DNA of 64,000 nt, from contig LT599017.1 in the NCBI GenBank assembly GCA_900079765.1, positions 3,541,879 through 3,605,878 on the forward strand. Reading direction: 5' to 3'. Made by a program: the position numbers and the translations under genes. Positions 57,217-64,000 of the stretch are shown here, piece by piece (within the stretch, counting starts at the first letter, position 1; each line of letters opens with the position of its first letter). The notes beneath the pieces were generated by a model, which was given only the letters and a program-made list of their open reading frames with translations, was not told the DNA's origin and ran no database searches. The stretch comes from an uncultured Eubacteriales bacterium. Lineage in GTDB: Bacteria > Bacillota > Clostridia > Oscillospirales > Oscillospiraceae.

Positions 57217-60200
57217 ATGCACAAAGAAAAACCAATGCGGCGCATGATGGCGCTGCTTTTAGCGGCGGCAGTGGCGCTGGGCACAACGCCGGTTACCGTT
57301 ATGGCGGCCGAGGAAGCTGTCGGCACAAGCGGGGAGATTGTCTCCTTTGAAGCCTTACCCGAGGAAACAGCAAGCCAAGCGGTGGAGCTCGATACAGCCA
57401 TTGAGGATTTGGATTTGCCGGAAACGCTGACGGCTATGATACGAACAGAAGCAAGCGCAGAGGATGCAGAACAGGAAGAGCCTGTTCAGTATTCGGGTGA
57501 ATCAGAACCGATTGAGCAGGACAGCACTTCCGATTTGGCAACAGAATCCTCCGCGCAGAATATTCCGGTGACTACCGGCTCCGCTATTATGGCCGAGGAC
57601 GCGGAGGAACCGAATCAACCTGTTTCCGATGGAGAAAACGAACCTGAGGAAACCGGAACAGACGAAGCTACAACGGAGCCTGAAATTCCGGTGACATGGG
57701 CAGCGAAGCCGGAATATGACGGCGAAACCACGGGAACCTATCTGTTCACACCCGAATTGCCGGAGGGACTTACCCTCGCGGACGGCGTGGAAATTCCGAC
57801 CATCACCGTCACGGTTGGTACGGCGGTTGTTACCGGTACGGTGACGGCCTTTGACGAGCTGACCGACGACACTCGCTGGCAAAATACCAATGCGCCGGAA
57901 TTTCCAGAAACCATAAGCGGTATGATTGATGGTGAAATGGCGCACATTCCAGTAATATGGGAAACGGAGCAGGAGTACGATGCGGAATATCCGGTACGCG
58001 GCCTGTATGTGTTCACTGCCCTTTTGGGAGAGGGCTATGCTCTGGCTGACGGCGTGGAGCCGCCCCATATCACTGTGTTCATCCCGGAAACGGTGCGCAG
58101 AACCTCTGGACTGCTTCGCATGATCGGTGGCGGTACAACGGCAAGCCCGCTGGAAATCACCATGGCGGCACAGCTTGCTGAGATTGCCGAATTGGTGAAC
58201 GAGGGCAGGCTGGAAAGCTTTTTGCTTAACGACTCGACAGCGCAGGTCACGCTGGAGCTGCAAAACGACCTTGACCTTTCGGCGTATGCAGACGGTGAAG
58301 GCTGGACGCCTATTGGCAGGGAGGGAAATCCCTTTAAAGGCAGCTTTGACGGGGGCGGCAATAAAATTACCGGGCTTGTCATCAGCTGCGAAAGTACGTC
58401 CTATCAAGGTTTGTTTGGCCGTATTATGAATGGCGGAACAGTACAGAACCTTGGTTTGGAAAATGTATCGATTACCGGTGGTCAATATACCGGCGGGATA
58501 GTGGGAGCTGTCGCTTCCGGTCTAATAAAAAACTGTTATGTTAGCGGCAACGTCACAAGCGCATCCGAGTATGTGGGCGGCATAGCGGGAGTTACCAATA
58601 ACGTTACGATAGAAAACTGCTATTCTTCTGGCAGTATTGAGGGCGGTCAATATACAGGCGGAATTGCGGGATATGTAACCGGCGGAACCGTGAAGAATTG
58701 CTACAGTACCTCTGGTATCACAAGCACAGACATGTATATAGGGGGAATAACCGGATATGTAACCGGTGGTACGGTGAAAAACTGCGCTGCGCTGAATCCA
58801 AGCATCAGTGGGGGCAACGTGACAGGCCGAGTGGTAGGAAATAAGGGGTACAACGGAAATCTTGAGGGAAACACAGCCTTTAGCGGCATGACGGTCAACG
58901 GTAGTATAGTATCCGGCGGCACGGCATCCGATGGCAACGGCGCAGGTAAAAATGCCGGTGAAATTTGCGATTCAGGCTTCTGGACGACTTCTTCCGGCTT
59001 TACAGAAGCATGGGATACAGGAATTTGGCAGATAGCGGCCGATAAACTCCCCGGCTTTGCTGCCGCAGTTGCGCTTCCTCTGCACTTGACGGAATCCTCT
59101 GGGAGTCCCTTTGAGGGTGAAGGCACAAGCGGCAACCCTTACAAAATCAGCACAGCTGAGCAGCTGGCAAGACTGGCAAGCTTGGTAAACGGAGGGAACA
59201 ACTTCTCCGGCAAGTATTTTCAGCTGCAAAACGACCTTGATCTTTCTGCCTATGCGGACGGCGGAGGTTGGACACCCATTGGAAATAAGGACCATCCTTT
59301 CACCGGCAACTTTAACGGCAACGGCAAGAAAATTACAGAACTAACCATTAACCGCAGCAGTTCGGCTTATCAGGGATTGTTCGGCTATGTTGGAAATGGC
59401 GGTGTCGTGCAAAAGCTGGGCGTGGAAAACGCGAAAATTACCGGCAAAAATAACGTGGGCGGCATAGCGGGCGGAAGTAAAGGCACCGTGCAAAACTGCT
59501 ATGTTACCGGCAGTATTATCGCGACAGGTAACTATGCGGGCGGTATTGCAGGCTCTCTGAACCATCATAGTTCTGATGCAGGCGGCAAGGTGGATCACTG
59601 CTACAGCACCGCCATTGTCTCCGCCGGTGATTATGCGGGGGGGGTGGCAGGGCTGGTTGATTGGCCAAGCACAGTGACAAACTGTGCTGCGCTGAATTCC
59701 AGCATCAGCGGCACAAACTATGTCGGACGCGTAGCTGGTTCTGGTCTCACAGGCCTTTCCGGAAACACAGCTTTCAGCGGCATGACAGTCAACGGCAATT
59801 CAGTATCAGATGGCACGGCATCCAATGGCAACGGCGCAGATGAAAGTGCCGGTGAAATTCGCGCTTCAGGCTTCTGGACGGCTTCCTCCGACTTTACAGA
59901 AGCTTGGGATACAGGAATTTGGAATATTGAGGTCGACAAACTCCCTGGCTTCGGCACCGCAGTTGAGCTTCCTCTGCACTTGACCGAATCCTCTGTTATT
60001 CCTTTTGATGGAGAAGGCAACAACGGCAACCCTTACAAAATCAGCACAGCTGAGCAGCTGGCAAGACTGGCAAGACTAGTAAACAGCGGGAATAACTTCT
60101 CTGGCAAGCATTTTGTGCTGCAAAACGACCTTGACCTTTCCGGATATGCAGGAGGTGAGGGGTGGGTACCTATCGGCAATGAGTCCCAACCTTTCGAAGG

Positions 60201-63200
60201 CAACTTTAACGGCAACGGCAGCGAAATCACCGGGCTAACCATCGGCTACAGCGTTGCGCCTTATAAGGGCCTGTTCGGTTACATCGGTATCGACGGCACA
60301 GTGGAAAATTTGGGAGTCACCGACATTAGTGTCACTGGCTATTGGTATGTCGGCGGCGTGACGGGTATGGTTGTAGGTACGGTGAAGAATTGTTATGCAA
60401 CCGGCAGTGTCTCCGGCGGTTACTACGTTGGGGGCGTAGCAGGGCATGTTTACGAAACAATGCAAAATTGCTATGCAACCGGCAGCGTCTCCGGCGTCGA
60501 CTATGTCGGCGGCGTGGCAGGGTATGTTAACGGCACAGTACGGAACTGTTACACAACTGGCGACGTTAGCGGCAACAGCTATGTCGGCGGCGTGGCAGGA
60601 TCCGTTGAAAGCGGTGGCACGGTGCAAAACTGCTATGCAACAGGCAGTATCAGAGGCACAAGCAACTATGTCGGGGGTGTGGCAGGATTTGTTAAATCCT
60701 CGCTGCTGCAAAATTGCGCGGCGTTAAACCCCACAGTCAGCGGTACAGGCAATGTGGGGCGCGTAGTGGGATATCATAATAACAGCGCCCTTGCCAACAA
60801 CTATGCGTACACCGGCATGAACTGCACGAGCAAAGGCGATAGTAAGGATAACGGTGCAGACGTGACTGCTCGGACCCTGTTCGCCGCAAGCTTCTGGAAG
60901 ACACTGGGCAATTGGAGCGGCTCTGCGTGGGACGAGACCGTTTGGACTATTACAGATGACAAGCTGCCCGTACTGAAGGATATTTCCGGGCAGAACGGTG
61001 ATGGGGGTTTGTATCTGGCAGAGCGGGATATTCAGTATGCCGCGGTGCAGACAACAGGCTATAGCTACACCGGAGAAACGGTTTATCCAACCGTTACCTT
61101 TGATGGTCACACGCTCGTCAAAGATACGGATTACACCGTTTCCATTACCAGCGCGGACAACAGCGGGACAAGCGCGGGAACAAAAGCCGGAACGGTGACC
61201 GTTACACTTACCGGTCAGGGCAACTTTACAGGCACAAAGACCGATGCGACCTATACCATCGGCAAGGCAAACAGTACGCTGACAATCTCCTGCGCCGATA
61301 TTACCTATGGAGGAACGCCAAGCCCGCAAATTATAAATAAGACCGGTGACGGTGCGGTAACTTACACATATAAAGTGCAGGGTGCAGATAACAGTACCTA
61401 TACTTCTCAAGCACCTGCAAATGCGAAGACCTATACCGTGCGGGGCACCTTGGCGGAAACGGCAAATTATAGTGCCGCAACAGCTACGGCGGATTTCACA
61501 ATTTCCCCGAAATCTAATGCCAATTTCACCATTGCGGCGATTCCGAATCAGACCTACACCGGCTTAGGCATGAGGCCTACCCCGGAGGTAAAGGTTGGCA
61601 GCACAGTTCTGACAGAAAACATGGATTTTACTTATAGCTACAGCAACAATACGAATGTCGGAGAACTCGCTAAGGTTTTGGTCAGTGGAAGAGGGAATTA
61701 CGCGGGCAGTACCGGCGAAAAACCTTTTACCATCATCAAAGGAAATAATTTCTTGAGTATTTCCTGCGGCAATATCACTTACGGGCAAGAGCCTGTACCA
61801 AATGCCACTGCCAATATTAGCGGGGGAACAATGTCTTACCGATACAAGGTACAGGGTACAAATGACAGCACCTATACTGAGGTTGTACCAACAGCGGTAG
61901 GAAGCTACACGGTTCAGGGAACGTCGGCAGCTACGTCAAATTTTAATTCCCAAACGGCTACCGCAGATTTCACCATCAGAAAAGCATCCGGTACTTTCAC
62001 ATCAACAGATGCTGTTATGACTACCTATTCACCTACGCTGACACTTGCGGATATTATCCTGCCAGCAAACTATGCGTGGACGAACTCGTCAACGGCAATC
62101 ACGGCGGCAGGCAATGGACAGATTTTCGCGGCTACTTATACCGACCCCAGCGGCAACTACGAAGCCGCTAACGGTAATATTACGGTAAATGTGGAAAAAG
62201 CAGTGGCTCCGTCTATCACGTTCCCAACTGCGGCAACAGCGATTACTTACGGGCAAACGCTGGCGGCCGCAACGCTTGATAAACTTTCCGATGCAAATGG
62301 TTCATTTGCATGGGCTGCTCCGTCCACCGCACCCACCGTGGCGCAGAGCAGAAATACCTTTGAAGTAACTTATACACCGACAGACACGGCGAATTACGAT
62401 TATACAAACGTAACGCTTACGGCGAATGTGGCAGTAACAGTGAACAAAGCCACGGCTCCATCTATCACGTTCCCAACCGCAGCAACGGCGATTACCTACG
62501 GGCAAACGCTGGCGGCCGCAACGCTTGATAAACTTTCCGATGCAAATGGTTCATTTGCATGGGCTGCTCCGTCCACCGCACCCACCGTGGCGCAGAGCGA
62601 AAATGCCTTTGCAGTAACTTATACACCGACAGACGCGGCGAATTACGATTATACAAACGTAACGCTTACGGCGGATGTGACAGTAACAGTGAACAAAGCC
62701 ACGGCCATCCTGACGCTGGAAGCCAGCCCCACAGGAACACAGTCCCGCCCCGGCAGGGCAACGCTGACAGTCACGCTTCCTGCCGATGTGACTGGAACCC
62801 TGACCTTTAAGGCGGGGACAGACACCATACAAGCCGTAGCCCTGCCAAACAACACCGCCACTTTTACCCCGTCCGATGCGGCCAATGACTACAGCTTTAC
62901 CGTGGAATACAGTGGGGACAGCAACTATAACAGTGCAACCAGCACGGTGCTGGCATACAGCTTTACAAAGTCGGAACAGGCAAATATAAACGCTTCAAAT
63001 GATTGGATGAATTACGGCGAAACGCTGGATTTATCCACGCTTATTAGCGGCGGCTCCGGTACTGGCTCTGTCAGCTATGCTGTAACCAGAGGCCCCGGCG
63101 AAATCAGTGGAACAACGCTGACTCCCACCGGTACAGGAGAGGTAAACATCACTGTCACAAAGGCGGCAGATGATGATTACAACGCCAAAAACGCTGCTTT

Positions 63201-64000
63201 TCAGGTGGCTGTCAATCCCCGTGTGATTACCTTCACGGTGGATGCGGTTGGAACACAGGTTTACACAGGCAATGCCGTTACACCTACGCCGGAGGTAAGG
63301 GATGGAACCACGGTTTTGACTGAGGGTGTGCATTTCAATTATTCCTATGAGGACAACACCAATGTGGGAGCCTTCGCGGCCGTCAATATCATTGGCATTA
63401 GCAGTTATGCAGGCAGCACCGGCTCGGCGACCTTTACCATAGCCCGAATTGTTCCGGACATTACGACACCACCGTCCGTCAGCGGTACGATTTACACCGG
63501 AACAGCCTTGTCTCAAATCACGCTGGCCGGCGGAGAAGCCAGTGTCAGCGGGCAGTTTGAATGGGTCAACCCAACGGCGGCCGCCGTATCAGGCTCCAAT
63601 ACCTTTGAAGTCCGGTTTGTGCCGGAGGATACGCTTCTTTACACAGAGGTATCCGGCATCAATGTCACCTTTAACGCCGTCAACCGCTCCAGTAGCGGAG
63701 GCGACAGCAGCGATTCCCGCAATACAACTATTATTCCCACGGCACAGCCCAACCAGCCCACTATCGCCAGTGTAAATGCCACCGCACAAGTGACAAACGG
63801 CAATGCAGCCCTGATTATTACTGACAGCATGGCAAAGACGGCGATTGAAAAAGCACTGGCAGCTGCTAAGACTAACAGCAACACCGCAAATGGCATCAGT
63901 GTAGATATTTCCGTAACCGCCTCCGGTGCGACCGGCTTTGCCCTTACCTTGGAGCGCAAAGCCCTAAATCGTCTGTTGGAGGCTGACGTGAAATCCTTCA
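57217..64000 (+). CDS. Giant GLUG-repeat surface protein (3' end outside window)
   Basis: The frame is open for at least 2261 codons from the ATG at 57217 (after AGGAGGG). A signal peptide (1 to about 31, ending TVMAA) and an acidic Thr/Glu-rich stretch lead to two Ig-like units (about 150-290). Then come three GLUG-repeat blocks (about 308, 630 and 927 onward) with repeated YVGGVAGY, NCYATGSV and related sheets. MBG-type Ig-like repeats follow from about 1270, including a near-identical 83-residue pair. The last part (about 2150 on) resembles the C-terminal domains of clostridial adhesins, so a wall anchor probably lies beyond the edge. It is likely an adhesin or matrix protein. Confidence 0.85.
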   Translation, partial: MHKEKPMRRMMALLLAAAVALGTTPVTVMAAEEAVGTSGEIVSFEALPEETASQAVELDTAIEDLDLPETLTAMIRTEASAEDAEQEEPVQYSGESEPIEQDSTSDLATESSAQNIPVTTGSAIMAEDAEEPNQPVSDGENEPEETGTDEATTEPEIPVTWAAKPEYDGETTGTYLFTPELPEGLTLADGVEIPTITVTVGTAVVTGTVTAFDELTDDTRWQNTNAPEFPETISGMIDGEMAHIPVIWETEQEYDAEYPVRGLYVFTALLGEGYALADGVEPPHITVFIPETVRRTSGLLRMIGGGTTASPLEITMAAQLAEIAELVNEGRLESFLLNDSTAQVTLELQNDLDLSAYADGEGWTPIGREGNPFKGSFDGGGNKITGLVISCESTSYQGLFGRIMNGGTVQNLGLENVSITGGQYTGGIVGAVASGLIKNCYVSGNVTSASEYVGGIAGVTNNVTIENCYSSGSIEGGQYTGGIAGYVTGGTVKNCYSTSGITSTDMYIGGITGYVTGGTVKNCAALNPSISGGNVTGRVVGNKGYNGNLEGNTAFSGMTVNGSIVSGGTASDGNGAGKNAGEICDSGFWTTSSGFTEAWDTGIWQIAADKLPGFAAAVALPLHLTESSGSPFEGEGTSGNPYKISTAEQLARLASLVNGGNNFSGKYFQLQNDLDLSAYADGGGWTPIGNKDHPFTGNFNGNGKKITELTINRSSSAYQGLFGYVGNGGVVQKLGVENAKITGKNNVGGIAGGSKGTVQNCYVTGSIIATGNYAGGIAGSLNHHSSDAGGKVDHCYSTAIVSAGDYAGGVAGLVDWPSTVTNCAALNSSISGTNYVGRVAGSGLTGLSGNTAFSGMTVNGNSVSDGTASNGNGADESAGEIRASGFWTASSDFTEAWDTGIWNIEVDKLPGFGTAVELPLHLTESSVIPFDGEGNNGNPYKISTAEQLARLARLVNSGNNFSGKHFVLQNDLDLSGYAGGEGWVPIGNESQPFEGNFNGNGSEITGLTIGYSVAPYKGLFGYIGIDGTVENLGVTDISVTGYWYVGGVTGMVVGTVKNCYATGSVSGGYYVGGVAGHVYETMQNCYATGSVSGVDYVGGVAGYVNGTVRNCYTTGDVSGNSYVGGVAGSVESGGTVQNCYATGSIRGTSNYVGGVAGFVKSSLLQNCAALNPTVSGTGNVGRVVGYHNNSALANNYAYTGMNCTSKGDSKDNGADVTARTLFAASFWKTLGNWSGSAWDETVWTITDDKLPVLKDISGQNGDGGLYLAERDIQYAAVQTTGYSYTGETVYPTVTFDGHTLVKDTDYTVSITSADNSGTSAGTKAGTVTVTLTGQGNFTGTKTDATYTIGKANSTLTISCADITYGGTPSPQIINKTGDGAVTYTYKVQGADNSTYTSQAPANAKTYTVRGTLAETANYSAATATADFTISPKSNANFTIAAIPNQTYTGLGMRPTPEVKVGSTVLTENMDFTYSYSNNTNVGELAKVLVSGRGNYAGSTGEKPFTIIKGNNFLSISCGNITYGQEPVPNATANISGGTMSYRYKVQGTNDSTYTEVVPTAVGSYTVQGTSAATSNFNSQTATADFTIRKASGTFTSTDAVMTTYSPTLTLADIILPANYAWTNSSTAITAAGNGQIFAATYTDPSGNYEAANGNITVNVEKAVAPSITFPTAATAITYGQTLAAATLDKLSDANGSFAWAAPSTAPTVAQSRNTFEVTYTPTDTANYDYTNVTLTANVAVTVNKATAPSITFPTAATAITYGQTLAAATLDKLSDANGSFAWAAPSTAPTVAQSENAFAVTYTPTDAANYDYTNVTLTADVTVTVNKATAILTLEASPTGTQSRPGRATLTVTLPADVTGTLTFKAGTDTIQAVALPNNTATFTPSDAANDYSFTVEYSGDSNYNSATSTVLAYSFTKSEQANINASNDWMNYGETLDLSTLISGGSGTGSVSYAVTRGPGEISGTTLTPTGTGEVNITVTKAADDDYNAKNAAFQVAVNPRVITFTVDAVGTQVYTGNAVTPTPEVRDGTTVLTEGVHFNYSYEDNTNVGAFAAVNIIGISSYAGSTGSATFTIARIVPDITTPPSVSGTIYTGTALSQITLAGGEASVSGQFEWVNPTAAAVSGSNTFEVRFVPEDTLLYTEVSGINVTFNAVNRSSSGGDSSDSRNTTIIPTAQPNQPTIASVNATAQVTNGNAALIITDSMAKTAIEKALAAAKTNSNTANGISVDISVTASGATGFALTLERKALNRLLEADVKSF
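59131..59180 (+). repeat. 50-bp direct repeat inside the giant gene, copy 1
   Basis: Identical to 60025-60074 over 50 bases (GGCAACCCTTACAAAATCAG start). It begins the second GLUG block; the copies are 894 bases apart, a multiple of 3, so recombination would delete one block in frame. Confidence 0.85.
60025..60074 (+). repeat. 50-bp direct repeat inside the giant gene, copy 2
   Basis: The second identical copy, opening the third GLUG block. See 59131-59180 for the partner. Confidence 0.85.
62206..62703 (+). repeat. Tandem 249-bp duplication in the MBG region
   Basis: Two adjacent copies (62206-62454 and 62455-62703) encode 83-residue Ig-like units. A core of about 100 bases is identical in both, with scattered differences in the flanks. 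The period is a multiple of three, so copy number can vary in frame. Confidence 0.85.

Noticed and set aside
57502..58485. A 327-codon minus-strand frame opposite the giant GLUG gene
   Set aside because: It is antisense to the secreted-protein frame that has a signal peptide and repeated motifs in phase.
57217..64000. CRISPR-like repetition in the giant gene
   Set aside because: The repeats are long, diverged, in-frame protein repeats without uniform spacers; no CRISPR array is seen anywhere in the window.

Overview
The window comes from a spore-forming, S-layer-bearing Clostridium-class Firmicute. The evidence is the spore protease gpr, two secreted proteins with S-layer homology (SLH) domains, a LytM/LysM/G5 peptidase, the gene order dnaA-dnaN-yaaA-recF-remB-gyrB-gyrA, and divergent rpmH-rnpA-yidD-yidC-jag. 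The GC-rich core (about 7.4-51.7 kb) would fit a gut Oscillospiraceae-type genome, but that placement is inference. The replication origin is inside the window: dnaA lies at 47.2-48.5 kb, and a DnaA-box cluster with a DnaA-trio tract sits between dnaA and dnaN.

Layout. (1) 1-6.6 kb, visibly AT-richer: a tightly overlapping minus-strand operon encoding a 266-residue divergent paralogue of FAD-oxidoreductases, a 620-residue FAD-dependent oxidoreductase, a PTS EIIBC permease and a GH1 6-phospho-beta-glucosidase (cut by the window edge). An RpiR/SIS regulator gene lies upstream. (2) About 7.0-7.3 kb: tRNA-Arg(CCT), preceded by a strongly promoted and apparently structured RNA of unknown identity. 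(3) 7.4-39 kb, core genes: typA, mnmG, a metallophosphoesterase, a YihY-family membrane protein, rpsT, gpr, a YibE/F protein, a 2546-residue SLH protein with a PHP-type metallo-domain, shikimate kinase, a DEAD-box helicase with a structured leader, lepA with an upstream XRE regulator, pta, an M23 peptidase, a YcdB-like SLH protein, glyS, an LTA-synthase-like sulfatase and rnhA. (4) 39-51.8 kb: the origin block gyrA, gyrB, remB, a small membrane protein, recF, yaaA, dnaN, oriC and dnaA, then divergent rpmH, rnpA, yidD, yidC and jag. (5) 51.8-64 kb: an AT-richer mobilizable element inserted just after jag, where many Firmicutes carry mnmE. It has a large serine recombinase, a relaxase, a MobC-like protein and a palindrome-rich probable oriT. 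Beyond these are a MerR-type regulator, a MerR-style promoter with a 19-bp spacer, a small zinc-ribbon protein and a giant GLUG-repeat surface protein that runs off the right edge.

How the parts work together. The first operon looks like uptake and hydrolysis of a phosphorylated beta-glucoside coupled to a flavin redox step of unknown substrate. The origin block supplies initiation, clamp, repair, supercoiling, RNase P protein and membrane insertion functions. The right-hand element combines excision/integration and mobilization functions with what looks like an effector-controlled adhesin cassette. Its right boundary, and so the limits of the cargo, lie outside the window.

All family calls rest on reading protein motifs by eye; no database search was run. 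Many start codons were reset from the longest reading frame to one supported by a ribosome binding site. dnaA, typA and rpsT appear to start with TTG.
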